From contig NZ_BMPI01000006.1 of the NCBI RefSeq assembly GCF_014647515.1, forward strand, positions 72,545 through 136,544: a DNA stretch of 64,000 bases, in the 5' to 3' direction. The DNA comes from Dactylosporangium sucinum. GTDB lineage: Bacteria; Actinomycetota; Actinomycetes; Mycobacteriales; Micromonosporaceae. The notes under the pieces were generated by a model, which had not been told where the DNA came from, did not search any database, and saw only the letters and a program-made list of their open reading frames with translations. Shown here piece after piece: positions 14,848-23,005 of the stretch. A program made the translations under genes and the position numbers. The stretch's first letter is position 1, and every line of letters begins with the position of its first letter.

Positions 14848-16758
14848 ATGCGCGGGGGGTTGACCGTCCGGCTCGGGGTGATGTGCGTGTTGTTCACCCT
14901 GTTGATCAGCACCGCGTTCGCCACGATCCTCCTCTCCGTGTACGAGCTGCGCGACTCCGTCCTCGTGGTCACCCGCGCCGAGCGAGCCGTCTCGGCCGCG
15001 AACACGCTCGAACGACTGGTGCTCGACGTCGAGGCGGGCCGGCGCGGCTACGCGCTCACCCACGACCGCGCGCTGCTGACACCGTGGATCCACGCCCAGC
15101 AGCAGATTCCGCTGCGCCAGCAGGAGCTCGCCTCCGCCGTCTCGGGCGACTCGGCGCAGGCCGCGCGGGTCGCCACGCTCAACAGCGACGTCAGCGCGTA
15201 CCTCGACACGTACGCCGATCCGGTCATCACCGACGACGGCGCCAACCCGGCGAGCATCGACCCGCAGTCGATCACCAACGGCCAGCGGAGCGTCGCCGCG
15301 CTGCGCCAGGAGTTCGAACAGTTCACCGTCACCCAGCGGGCGATCGTCGACGGCATGCACGCCGACGCCAACCGGGCCGGCCAGCGGGCGGTGATCGCCG
15401 GGATCGCCGGGCTCGCCACCTCGCTGCTGGCGGTGGCCATCCTGACCCGCTCGCTCGCGGTCATGGTCGTACGCCCGCTGCACCGGCTCGTCACCGCCGC
15501 CGACAAGGTGGCCGGCGGCGACATGACCGTGCGGGTCGACACCGACGCGCCGGTCGAGGTCGGCAAGATGCAGCGGACGTTCAACTCGATGGTGAGCGCG
15601 TTGGAGCGCAGCCGCGAGACGCTCGGCACGGTGGCGGCCGAGCAGGCGGCGCTGCGCCGGGTGGCCACGGTGGCGGCCCGCGGGCGCCCGGCCGAGGACC
15701 TGTTCGCGACGGTCACCGAGGAGGCCGGGAAGCTGTTCGAGGCGGATGCCGCGGTACTGGTGCGATTCGAGGCGGAGGAGAACGTCGGCACCGTCGTGGC
15801 CAGCTGGAGCTACGACCCCGTCCACCGGATTCCCCTCGGCCGGGTCACGCTGCAGGGCCACGGCATCGCCGGGCGGGTGCTGCGCTCCGGGCGGCCGGTC
15901 CGCCTGGAGGGCGACGAGAGCGCCGACTTCCTCGCGCGCGAGTTCGGCGACAGCCGGATCCGTTCGGCGATCGGCGCGCCGATCATCGTGGCCGACCGCT
16001 GCTGGGGCGCGCTGAAGGCGCTGTCGACCTCCGACCGCGCGCTGGAGCAGCAGGACGCGATGCGCGCGGCGGAGTTCACCGACCTGGTCGCGAGCGCGAT
16101 CGCCAACTCGCAGGCCCGGGCCGACCTCACCGCGTCGCGGGCCCGCCTGGTCGCGGCGACCGACGAGAGCCGCCGCCGCATCGAGCGCGACCTGCACGAC
16201 GGCACCCAGCAGCGGCTCATCGCGCTGCTGCTGGCGTTGCGCGCGACCGAGACCCAGGTGAGCGACGCCCTGCAGGATCGAGTGCACTCGATCGGCGACG
16301 ACCTCTCCGAGGCGATCGACGAGCTGCGCGAGCTGGCCCGCGGGATCCACCCCTCGATCCTTTCCGAGGGTGGTCTGGTACCGGCGATCAAGTCGCTCGG
16401 CCGGCGCTCGCCGATCCCGGTGGAGGTGCAGCTGGCCCTGCCGGACCGGCTGGACACCAAGATCGAGGTCGGCGTGTACTACGTGGTCGCCGAGGCGCTG
16501 ACCAACGCCATCCGCCACGCCCGGGCGAGCCTGATCTTCGTGCGCGCGGCGATCGTCCGCAACCGGCTGGAGCTGTCCATCGAGGACGACGGTGTGGGCG
16601 GGGCCGACCCGGACACCGGCACCGGCCTGGTCGGGCTGGCCGACCGGGTCGCGGCGATCGGTGGCAGCCTGAACATCGCCAGCCGGCCTGGTCGCGGCAC
16701 CACCCTCAGCATCACCGTGCCGCTGGCCGGTGCCCCCGACGAGGGTGATGCCGGGTGA
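14848..16758 (+). CDS. Sensor histidine kinase (CHASE3-HAMP-GAF-HisKA_3-HATPase)
   Basis: A 636-residue membrane sensor kinase. TM1 is about residues 5-30. A CHASE3-like extracellular helical region (about 40-175, with LVLDVEAGRRGYALT) precedes TM2 (about 182-205). HAMP follows (about 206-258), then a GAF domain (about 270-430, with ADAAVLVRFEAEE and IAGRVLRSGRPVR). The HisKA_3 phosphoacceptor is His450 in ERDLHDGTQQRL. The ATPase has N-box EALTNAIRHA, DDGVGGADPDTGTGLVGL and GRGTTLSI. It is divergent from, and probably phosphorylates, the adjacent LuxR-type regulator. No narrower function can be read. Confidence 0.92.
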   Translation: MRGGLTVRLGVMCVLFTLLISTAFATILLSVYELRDSVLVVTRAERAVSAANTLERLVLDVEAGRRGYALTHDRALLTPWIHAQQQIPLRQQELASAVSGDSAQAARVATLNSDVSAYLDTYADPVITDDGANPASIDPQSITNGQRSVAALRQEFEQFTVTQRAIVDGMHADANRAGQRAVIAGIAGLATSLLAVAILTRSLAVMVVRPLHRLVTAADKVAGGDMTVRVDTDAPVEVGKMQRTFNSMVSALERSRETLGTVAAEQAALRRVATVAARGRPAEDLFATVTEEAGKLFEADAAVLVRFEAEENVGTVVASWSYDPVHRIPLGRVTLQGHGIAGRVLRSGRPVRLEGDESADFLAREFGDSRIRSAIGAPIIVADRCWGALKALSTSDRALEQQDAMRAAEFTDLVASAIANSQARADLTASRARLVAATDESRRRIERDLHDGTQQRLIALLLALRATETQVSDALQDRVHSIGDDLSEAIDELRELARGIHPSILSEGGLVPAIKSLGRRSPIPVEVQLALPDRLDTKIEVGVYYVVAEALTNAIRHARASLIFVRAAIVRNRLELSIEDDGVGGADPDTGTGLVGLADRVAAIGGSLNIASRPGRGTTLSITVPLAGAPDEGDAG

Positions 16759-16852
16759 CCCAGGTATGGAGGCCAGCCGGTATCGGCGGGTCCGGAAACC
16801 CGCAGCCGCAGAGACCCGCTGGCGTCGGTGTCCCCGGTCACGCGGCGAGCGA

Positions 16853-16901
16853 GTGTGGACACAGGTAATCCACACCCCGTCTGAACAGGTGATCCACCAT
16901 G
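16853..16901. repeat. Short inverted and direct repeats in a regulatory gap
   Basis: GTGTGGA (16853-16859) and TCCACAC (16869-16875) form a 7-bp inverted pair. The stretch ACAGGTAATCCACACC (16861-16876) is repeated as ACAGGTGATCCACCAT (16886-16901), a 25-bp-period direct repeat whose second copy contains the start codon of the next gene. This is consistent with a protein-binding site near the start; nothing identifies the binder. Confidence 0.45.
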
Positions 16902-17159
16902 ACGACCTGCCCGGTTGACCCGGTGCTGTGCATGGCACTGTTCGTCTCCGACGCCCCCAAGACCACCGACCTCGACGACGCGATGGTTCGCCGGACCGTC
17001 GACCAGACCCTCGAGCGCCTCGGGCCCGACGAGTGTTACGCCCGCGCGGCCGAGGTGTTCGGCGATCGTCCGGACATCGCCCTTGACCGCATCCAGTGGG
17101 CGCGCGAACTGTGCGCCCGCGCCCTGGCGCCGTCGCTCAGCGGCGCAGCCGATCGATGA
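16899..17159 (+). CDS. Small conserved-type protein of unknown function
   Basis: An 86-residue acidic protein that I do not recognise. Codon use is typical of real genes here, with G/C at most third positions. It is mainly helical, with CPVDPVLCMALF at the start, a DECYARAAEVFGDRPDIA core and a RIQWARELCARAL C-terminal helix. There is no signal peptide or membrane segment. Three of its four cysteines are near hydrophobic helix faces. It starts within a direct repeat and ends overlapping the convergent marR gene by 23 bp. Confidence 0.6.
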   Translation: MTTCPVDPVLCMALFVSDAPKTTDLDDAMVRRTVDQTLERLGPDECYARAAEVFGDRPDIALDRIQWARELCARALAPSLSGAADR

Positions 17160-17550
17160 TGTCGTTCAGCTGCGCCAGGTCCCCCGCGTCGAGCGCCAGC
17201 AGCGGCGGTGGCGGCTCGTTGAGCATGCCCTCCGCACGAGCCGCCGCCGCCCGCCCCGACTCCGTGACGATCACGAGCTTGGCCCGGCGGTCGGTCGGGT
17301 GCGGCGCCCTGCGCACCAGGCCCCGCCGCTCCAGATCGTCCACGACCAGCGTCGTGTAGGGCGCGTCGGTCTGCAGGTCGGTCGCCAGCTCGCGCAGCGT
17401 CACCGCGCCGGCGGCGATCCGACGCAGGGCCTTGACCCGCACGAAGCTCATGTCGAGCGCGTCGCAGACCTCCTTGCGGCGGTCGTACTGGTCGAGCACG
17501 AGCGCTCGCATCGCGCGCCAGGCCCGCGCCGCCGCTTCGCTGTCAGGCAT
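17137..17550 (-). CDS. MarR-family transcriptional regulator
   Basis: A 137-residue winged-helix regulator. The recognition region (VTLRELATDLQTDAPYTTLV, then VDDLERRGLVRRAPHPTDRRAKLV) is the MarR signature, with the RRAPHPTDRRAK wing. It follows the MFS gene on the same strand with an 8-nt overlap, so both share the promoter upstream of the MFS gene. That promoter carries an 11-bp-arm palindrome, the likely autoregulatory operator. MarR proteins usually sense aromatic or lipophilic compounds and derepress an efflux pump. Confidence 0.9.
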   Translation of the reverse strand: MPDSEAAARAWRAMRALVLDQYDRRKEVCDALDMSFVRVKALRRIAAGAVTLRELATDLQTDAPYTTLVVDDLERRGLVRRAPHPTDRRAKLVIVTESGRAAAARAEGMLNEPPPPLLALDAGDLAQLNDIIDRLRR

Positions 17551-18931
17551 CGGCCAGCTCCGGTTCGAGTGGCCGCTGCCTCACGCGCGGCCCGGTGGTG
17601 AGCGTACCGATGACGACCACCGCCGCACCGCAGCCGGCGATGATCCACCAGGCCGCATGGCTCGCGGCCACGAATCCCTCCACCATCGGCGTGCCGTGCA
17701 GGCCCGCCGAGACGACCGCCCCCAGTACCGCCACCCCCAGCATCGCGCCGAACTGCCGGCTCGTCGACGCGAACGCCGCTGCCACGCCCGCCTGGTCGGT
17801 CGGCAGCCCGGACACCGCGGTCACCGTGATCGGCGGGTTGACCATCGCGAACCCGATGCCGAACAGCGCGTACGCGGCCAGCAGCCAGACCGTTGCGGTG
17901 TGCGGGCCGATGCCCGCCAGCATGACACCACTGGCCGCGACACCCACCCCGCCGATCAGCAGCGACGGCCGCGGGCCGCGACTGCCCACCAGCCGCCCCG
18001 AGAGCGGCCCGAGCACGACCGTCGTCGCGGCGACCGGCAGCGTCAGCAGCCCGGCGTGCAGCGGCGTGTAGCCGCGCACCTCCTGCAGGTAGATCGCGTT
18101 GAGCAGCAGGAACCCGGCCAGCGAGCCGAACACCGCCACGGCGGTCAGGGTCGCTCCGGCGAACGGCGGGCTCCGGAACAGCCGCAGGTCGACGAGCGGC
18201 TCCCGGCGCCGCGGCTCCACGATCAGCAGCGCTGCCAGCGCGGCCGCGGCGATCACCCCGGCGATCCACGCCCGCTCGATGATCGCGAACGTGGCCGACG
18301 CCAGCAGCACCAGCACGATCACCTGGCCGGGGAGGTCGGGCCGGCGCGGCCGGGGCGCCCGCGACTCGGGCACGAAGAGGGCGGTGAGCACGATCGCCGC
18401 CAGCCCGATGGGCACGTTGATCCAGAAGATGTACCGCCACCCGACCGACTGCACCAGCAGCCCGCCGACGACCGGGCCGAGCGCCATGCTGATCCCGACG
18501 ACGCCGGCCCACACGCCCACGGCCTGAGCCCGCTCCCGCCGGTCGGTGAAGACGTTGGTGATGATGGACATCGCGACCGGGTTGAGCATCGAGCCGCCGA
18601 TCGCCTGCAGCACGCGGAAGGCGATCAGCCAGCCCAGCGACGGGGCCAGGCCGCACAGCAGCGACCCGGTGACGAAGACGGCGAGCCCGGTGAGGAAGGT
18701 GCGGCGCCGGCCGATCCGGTCGGCGGTCGAGCCCGCCATCAGCAGGAGGCTCGCGATGACGAGCGTGTAGGCGTCGATCGTCCACTGCACGCCGGCGAGG
18801 GACGCGTCGAGGTCGTCTCGCAGCTTCGGTACCGCGACGTTGACGATCGTGTTGTCCAGCCCGACGATCAGCAGGCTCAGGCAGCAGATCCCGAGAATGA
18901 GCAACCGCCGGCGGCGTGCTTGTACGACCAC
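17543..18931 (-). CDS. MFS drug-efflux transporter, DHA2 (14-TMS) family
   Basis: A 462-residue transporter of the EmrB/QacA type. Motif D1 is LDNTIVNVAVPKL, motif A is GSTADRIGRRRTFL, and motif C is GVVGISMALGPVVGGLL. About 14 hydrophobic helices are visible. The GTG start (18929-18931) lies within the spacer of a large palindrome with no Shine-Dalgarno, suggesting a leaderless message. It is first in an operon with marR. It probably exports a lipophilic toxic compound when MarR is released; the substrate is unknown. Confidence 0.9.
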   Translation of the reverse strand: MVVQARRRRLLILGICCLSLLIVGLDNTIVNVAVPKLRDDLDASLAGVQWTIDAYTLVIASLLLMAGSTADRIGRRRTFLTGLAVFVTGSLLCGLAPSLGWLIAFRVLQAIGGSMLNPVAMSIITNVFTDRRERAQAVGVWAGVVGISMALGPVVGGLLVQSVGWRYIFWINVPIGLAAIVLTALFVPESRAPRPRRPDLPGQVIVLVLLASATFAIIERAWIAGVIAAAALAALLIVEPRRREPLVDLRLFRSPPFAGATLTAVAVFGSLAGFLLLNAIYLQEVRGYTPLHAGLLTLPVAATTVVLGPLSGRLVGSRGPRPSLLIGGVGVAASGVMLAGIGPHTATVWLLAAYALFGIGFAMVNPPITVTAVSGLPTDQAGVAAAFASTSRQFGAMLGVAVLGAVVSAGLHGTPMVEGFVAASHAAWWIIAGCGAAVVVIGTLTTGPRVRQRPLEPELADA

Positions 18932-18953
18932 AACTATTATGTTCGTACAAGCA
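18917..18953 (-). promoter_or_regulatory. Palindromic operator covering the MFS start codon
   Basis: TGCTTGTACGA (18917-18927) and TCGTACAAGCA (18943-18953) are perfect 11-bp inverted arms with a 15-bp AT-richer spacer. The start codon of the MFS gene is in the spacer, and codons 3-5 lie in one arm. The spacer holds a CATAAT-like -10. A bound MarR dimer here would block initiation of its own operon. Confidence 0.75.
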
Positions 18954-18994
18954 ACGATCCGCGGGCCACCGGTGGGCCGGCATTGCGGCGCAGA

Positions 18995-19582
18995 TCACTG
19001 CCCGGTCTCGGTGATGCTCGTGGCCGTGACGGTGTCGCCGTCGACGGTCCCGACGATGGTCACGGTGTCGCCGGTCTTGACGTCCGCCACGACCGCGCCG
19101 TCCTGCACGACGAACGTGGTGCTGTGGCCGTCGGCGCTCCTGGCGGTGATCGAGGTCGTGCTGACGGCGGTGACGGTGCCGCTCTGGAGGCGCTCGGTCG
19201 TGTAGCCGCCGTTGCCGTCGGAGGAGACGAAGTCCCCGTACAGGGCGCCGTTCACGTCGGCCGCCCCGCCGCCGAACCCGCCGGGGCCGCCGTCCTGCGG
19301 TGCGCCGCCCAGGCCGCCGGGGCCACCCTGCCCGCCGGGGCCGGCCTGCTGGGTGGTCGCGCTGCTGCTGTCGCCCGCGGCCCGGATGACCGCGAACCCG
19401 CCGCCGCCGATGACGAGCGCCGCCACGATGCCGACGATCGCCGTCTTGACCTTCGAGCTCTTCCTGGGCGGCGTCGAGGCGGGTCCGACCTCGTACGGCG
19501 ATGCCGGCATCGTCTCCTGCGCGGCCAGATCCGCCGGGACGGCCCAGACCGGGGCGGGAGACTGGTCGGTGCTGCGGCTCAT
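18995..19582 (-). CDS. Single-span membrane protein with Gly-rich linker and DUF5666-like domain
   Basis: A 195-residue protein. A Pro-rich cytoplasmic N-terminus (about 1-45) with a KSSKVK basic patch precedes one transmembrane helix (about 47-66). A Gly/Gln/Ala-rich linker (about 75-110) leads to a small beta-rich outer domain (SGTVTAVSTTSITARSADG, then VKTGDTVTIVGTVDGDTVTA), reminiscent of DUF5666. ATG 19582 has a GGAG site. No enzyme motif is visible. It probably sits on the cell surface; its role is not known. Confidence 0.75.
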   Translation of the reverse strand: MSRSTDQSPAPVWAVPADLAAQETMPASPYEVGPASTPPRKSSKVKTAIVGIVAALVIGGGGFAVIRAAGDSSSATTQQAGPGGQGGPGGLGGAPQDGGPGGFGGGAADVNGALYGDFVSSDGNGGYTTERLQSGTVTAVSTTSITARSADGHSTTFVVQDGAVVADVKTGDTVTIVGTVDGDTVTATSITETGQ

Positions 19583-19736
19583 GGCGTCGCTCCTCGCTGT
19601 CGGGGCGGCCCGCTGCGGGAGCCGCTCGCCGGCAACGATTCCGGCCCTCCCTGGCACCGGGGTCCGCCTTCCTTGGCAAGCGCCTGTGAGCACCTCCCGG
19701 GCACTTGCCAAGGACTCGGGGCCCCTTTCTTCAGCG

Positions 19737-20735
19737 TCACGCGGCGACGGGCTCCAGCGTCTCGGCCGGGGCCGGCTTGCGGCCGCGCAGGGCCGCGGCG
19801 CCGACCAGGAGCAGGCCGAGGACGGCCCAGGCGGCGAGCACGAGCACGGGCCGCGTGGCCGCGTGGCCGTCGAAGAAGGCGCTGCTGCGCAGGAGGGTGC
19901 CGGCGGCGCCCGGCGGGAGGTACTGCCCCAGCGTCCCCCAGCCCGACGGCAGCATCTCGGGCGCGCTGGCCAGGCCGGAGAGCGGGTTGCCGAGCAGCAT
20001 CATCACGCCGGCGCCGATGCCGAGCCCCGGCGTCCCGAGCAGCGACTCCAGGCCGAGGAGCGTGAGCGCGGTCGCGGCGATGGACAGGGCCACCACCGCG
20101 CTGTTGGTCCAGTAGTCGCCGCCGAGGGAGCCCAGCCAGTACTGCAGGATCCCCACGAGCGCCAATCCGCCCACGATCGCGAAGGCCAGCGCGCCGGCCA
20201 CCCGGCGGGCGACGCCCACGACGAGGTTGCAGAGCAGCCCGGCCGCGACGATCCCGCCGAGCACGAGCGGCAACGCCCCGGCCGCGAGCCCGGCCCCGCG
20301 CGGGTCGTCGGCCGGCAGGGGCACGAGATCGCGCACGGTGACGGCGTTCGGGGACTGCTCCAGGCCCTGGGCGACCTGCTGCAGCGCCTGCGCGACGGCG
20401 GGGCTGGCGGCGGAGGCGACGATGAGCTGCGGGCGCCCGCTGGTGAGGTCGATCGCGCCGTACACCTTCCGCTCCCGGATCAGCCGCTCCGCCTCCTGCG
20501 TGCTGTCGACGGTCACCAGGTCGAACGCTCCGGGCCGCTTGCTCTCGAGCTGCTGCTTGACCTGGCCGGTGACCTGCGGCGGCCCGGCCACGGCGAGCGG
20601 GATGTCGTGCACGGTGGACCGGGTGGCCGGCCACGCGAACGCGATCATGATGAGGCTGAGCAGGGCGGTGAGCAGGAGCACGATCGCGCCGACACGGGGC
20701 CACGGCGACCGGGTTGCGGTGTGCTGCTGGGCCAT
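19737..20735 (-). CDS. ABC-2/DUF3533-like membrane protein
   Basis: A 332-residue membrane protein. A first helix (about 15-37) is followed by an extracytoplasmic domain (about 38-150) with DIPLAVAGPP and QEAERLIRERKVYGAIDL, then five or so helices to the C-terminus. The layout resembles YhgE/Pip and DUF3533 (SNG1-like) exporters, in which the soluble part contains the AERLIREREVYGA motif. No ATP-binding partner gene is adjacent. ATG 20735 is chosen because GGGAGA lies upstream with good spacing. Its promoter carries TetR-type GAACGTTC sites, so expression is probably inducible. Confidence 0.8.
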   Translation of the reverse strand: MAQQHTATRSPWPRVGAIVLLLTALLSLIMIAFAWPATRSTVHDIPLAVAGPPQVTGQVKQQLESKRPGAFDLVTVDSTQEAERLIRERKVYGAIDLTSGRPQLIVASAASPAVAQALQQVAQGLEQSPNAVTVRDLVPLPADDPRGAGLAAGALPLVLGGIVAAGLLCNLVVGVARRVAGALAFAIVGGLALVGILQYWLGSLGGDYWTNSAVVALSIAATALTLLGLESLLGTPGLGIGAGVMMLLGNPLSGLASAPEMLPSGWGTLGQYLPPGAAGTLLRSSAFFDGHAATRPVLVLAAWAVLGLLLVGAAALRGRKPAPAETLEPVAA

Positions 20736-20753
20736 CGGAAGTCTCCCTAAAAA

Positions 20754-20817
20754 GAACGTTCGTTCGTTCACTTTTGAGCATGCGGGTGCCGTCGGGTGCC
20801 GTCAAGAATGAACGTTC
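20754..20817. promoter_or_regulatory. Two GAACGTTC sites, TetR-type operators
   Basis: Palindrome GAACGTTC occurs at 20754-20761 and 20810-20817. The first is extended by further GTTC repeats (GAACGTTCGTTCGTTC). Such repeats are typical TetR-family operators. They flank the likely promoter of the membrane protein. No tetR gene is seen here. Confidence 0.55.
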
Positions 20818-20962
20818 GCTTTTCCACCGTGACGCCGACTACACGCCACCACGGGCGCCGCCGGACGCACGCGCTCGCACCGCGCCTCACCGCCGGACAA
20901 CCTGCCGAGCGGTCAGCCCGGCGACCCGGCAGAACAGGCCCACCCTGCGGGAACCACTCCGA

Positions 20963-21025
20963 AGACGTCGGTCGATCTACCCTCGCTCCACCGCGGTCCG
21001 CATGAGGGTAGATCGACCAACGTCT
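20963..21025. repeat. Palindromic element A, copy 1
   Basis: Two 22-bp inverted arms (20963-20984 and 21004-21025) with one mismatch surround a 19-nt loop. The arm core is GGTCGATCTACCCTC. Copies occur at 25196-25236 and 59100-59163, each followed by a second palindrome (B). The 416-bp stretch 20736-21151 holds only the TetR-type sites, this element and element B; I see no gene in it. Confidence 0.9.
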
Positions 21026-21102
21026 CAGCAAGACGGCGCCCGACCCCGGCGCCCGAACAAAGCACGACCCGCCACCACACCGGCGAGTCCGAGCCACGGC
21101 CA

Positions 21103-21154
21103 TGATCCATGGCGCGTCCTGGCTGCCATGACAGCCAGAACCGTCCATGGATCA
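21103..21154. repeat. Palindromic element B, copy 1
   Basis: Outer arms TGATCCATGG (21103-21112) and CCATGGATCA (21145-21154) enclose an inner pair TGGCTG (21120-21125) / CAGCCA (21132-21137). It lies 77 bp after element A copy 1 and ends exactly on the stop codon of the histidine-kinase remnant. Confidence 0.85.
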
Positions 21155-21298
21155 AGAACGACACAGCGAAGCGGGAGCCGCCGCCCCCGGCAGCGTCAGA
21201 ACGAAGCGGGAGCCGCCGCCCTCGTTGCCCGCAGCCGAGATCGTGCCGCCGTGGCGCTCCACGATCCGTTTGCGGATCGCCAGCCCCGGGCCCGCATC
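21152..21298 (-). pseudogene. Remnant of a histidine-kinase ATPase domain
   Basis: An open stretch of 48 codons, with no start codon and a stop immediately upstream, reads [16 protein letters not shown], then [12 protein letters not shown]. This is the G2 box and C-terminal end of a HATPase_c domain. The preceding DxGPG box is fused directly to GLAI, so the usual intervening residues are deleted. The rest of the kinase is missing. A 19-bp direct duplication (21167-21185 and 21202-21220) repeats the GGGSRF coding segment in another frame near the end. It is bordered by palindrome B. Confidence 0.75.
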
Positions 21299-21511
21299 TC
21301 AGCCGGCCGGCGGGGTCGAGGCCGCCGGCGTCGTACCCGGTCGGCCCGATGAGCGCGCCGACGCCCGCCGCGGCGACGATCGCCGCCACCAGCCGCCAGA
21401 GGCCGCCCGAGCGGGACCCCGGCCGGCGGTCCGCGTCATCCCGGCGTCCGGATGACGTCCACCGCGAGTAGCCGGGCCACGGCCGCCTGATCGGCAGCCG
21501 CGGCCCGTTCC

Positions 21512-22774
21512 TTACCGCTTGGCGGGTATGACGTCCTCGAGGTGGCGCCCGTTGACCGCGGCGCGGCGGCCGGCGTCGACCTCGCGCTTCCAGGTGCGGA
21601 CGTAGTTGGAGGCGGTGAGCCGCTCGACGTCGTCGAGCTCGAGCAGGTCGCCGACGAACGTGGTCAGCGCCACGACGTCGCGCTGGTCGCCGGCCGGGAT
21701 GTGCTCGTGCAGCAGCTGGTGCACCTGGCTGCGCAGCGATCCGTCCCGCACGACGGGCGGCGGGTTGAGCGTCGGCTCCTCGGCGATCTCGGCGACGGCC
21801 GACCGGCTGCGCGGCTTGCGCGGCGGCGGCAGGATGCCCTCGATCTCGGTGCGCAGCTCGCCCAGCGGCGAGGCGCTCGGGGGCGCCGAGACCGGGGCCA
21901 CCGGCGTCGCCTCGGGCAGCGCGAGCTGCTCCTCGGTGTCGATGATCTCCGGCTCCGGCTCCGGCGGCGCGATCTCGCGCTCCTTGACGGGGCGGCCCTC
22001 GACGACCCCGTTGGCGGCCAGCCGCGCCGGAGCGAGGTCGGCGGCGATGAGCGCGGTGAGCCCGTCGTAGTCGGCGCCGTCGGCGAGGCGCAGCGCGATC
22101 TCGTCGAGGTCGTACACGGCGACGGCGATGTCGGCCGTCGTCGGGTCCACGGCGGCGCGGATCTTGCGGTGCAGCACCTTGGCGATCGCCGCCGTGCGCT
22201 GCTCCTTGCGCTTCTCCGCCCGGGCCGCCGCGAGGGACGTGTAGAGGCCCAGGCGGGCGTCGGCCTTGGCGAGGTTCTTGGCCCGCAGCGTCATCCACGG
22301 GTGGCGGATCCAGTGCCCGACCACCTCGTACGCGGGCGTGGTCGGCGGCAGGTCACCCTTGGCCCGCAGCCGGTCGCGGCGCTGGTTCTCGGTGTGCATG
22401 AGCCACACCAGGTACCCCAGCGCGGACATGCCGGCGAAGAACCCCGCGAGGAGCTTGTCGTCGTGGGCCAGCCAGTTGAACGCCACGGCGAACGCGGCGA
22501 TGACCGCCGACAGGAACCGCGAGGCGATCGCCCGCTCGCCCAGCCGGCGCCGCACGTCGGCGTTGGCGAGCACCACGATGCCGCCCAGCTCGAGCGCGCC
22601 GACGGCCGGGATGGCCCAGATCAGCGGGATGCCGAGCGTCTCGACCGCGCCGGACACCTGCCCGGCGAGGGCCACCAGCAGAACCACGACGTAGAACAGT
22701 TGGCGCATGTAGGAGGTGCGTCGGACGGTCTTCTGGAGGTCGGCGTCGTGTTGGACAATGCCCGGCGTCGTCAC
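21512..22774 (-). CDS. DUF2637 membrane protein
   Basis: A 420-residue protein. The N-terminal half has four hydrophobic segments (about 24-45, 50-70, 85-105, 110-128) matching DUF2637, a family I associate with SpdB-like transfer proteins of actinobacterial plasmids and integrative elements. A basic KAEKRKEQR helix follows, then a Pro/Glu linker (about 265-325), then a C-terminal helical domain ending in LTASNYVRTWKREVDAGRR. GTG 22774 overlaps the upstream ribbon-helix-helix gene by 4 nt. A conjugation-related or single-cell regulatory role is possible; no integrase or relaxase is nearby. Confidence 0.82.
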   Translation of the reverse strand: MTTPGIVQHDADLQKTVRRTSYMRQLFYVVVLLVALAGQVSGAVETLGIPLIWAIPAVGALELGGIVVLANADVRRRLGERAIASRFLSAVIAAFAVAFNWLAHDDKLLAGFFAGMSALGYLVWLMHTENQRRDRLRAKGDLPPTTPAYEVVGHWIRHPWMTLRAKNLAKADARLGLYTSLAAARAEKRKEQRTAAIAKVLHRKIRAAVDPTTADIAVAVYDLDEIALRLADGADYDGLTALIAADLAPARLAANGVVEGRPVKEREIAPPEPEPEIIDTEEQLALPEATPVAPVSAPPSASPLGELRTEIEGILPPPRKPRSRSAVAEIAEEPTLNPPPVVRDGSLRSQVHQLLHEHIPAGDQRDVVALTTFVGDLLELDDVERLTASNYVRTWKREVDAGRRAAVNGRHLEDVIPAKR

Positions 22775-22992
22775 CGGTTTCTCCCGTCATCCGCTGCGGG
22801 CAACGGATATCCCCGTGCCGCGAGGAACTCGGCCAGCGCGAGGTCCACGGAGCTCTGCACCGTGGTGTTGTGATCGACGACGAACCGCTGCAGCATCTGC
22901 TCGATCTCCACCCGCACCCGGGTGTTGAGCTGCACGCGCTCGAAGCGCGGCCGCTGCGGCGGCATCGCCACCGTCTTCTCTGTCGCGTCCAA
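22771..22992 (-). CDS. Ribbon-helix-helix (CopG/ParG-like) DNA-binding protein
   Basis: A 73-residue protein whose core RVQLNTRVRVEIEQMLQRFV (about 26-45) followed by HNTTVQSSVDLALAEFL is a beta-strand plus two helices, as in ribbon-helix-helix repressors. TTG 22992 is preferred because GGGAGAG is 6 nt upstream; ATG 22965 is the fallback (64 residues). Its stop overlaps the DUF2637 start, making a two-gene operon. Three GCTAGC sites at one-turn spacing immediately upstream are the expected kind of operator for such a repressor. Confidence 0.75.
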   Translation of the reverse strand: MDATEKTVAMPPQRPRFERVQLNTRVRVEIEQMLQRFVVDHNTTVQSSVDLALAEFLAARGYPLPAADDGRNR

Positions 22993-23005
22993 ATGGATCT
23001 CTCCC

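Noticed and set aside
14475..16748. 757-codon open frame overlapping the histidine kinase in another frame
   Set aside because: The kinase frame has complete CHASE3, HAMP, GAF and ATPase motifs; the alternative is Arg/Ala-rich without recognisable domains.
16853..16875. Replication origin or DnaA-box cluster
   Set aside because: Only two imperfect DnaA-like boxes, with no dnaA/dnaN/gyrB neighbours or AT-rich unwinding region.
20963..21154. Elements A and B as ordinary terminators
   Set aside because: They lack T-tracts, occur in fixed order at three loci and in copy 1 are not directly downstream of an intact gene; a repeat family explains them better, though terminator activity is not excluded.
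21300..21511. A small membrane protein between the kinase remnant and the DUF2637 gene
   Set aside because: One frame has a hydrophobic stretch (LVAAIVAAAGVGALIG) but no start codon in frame and no ribosome-binding site, so it is more likely decayed DNA.
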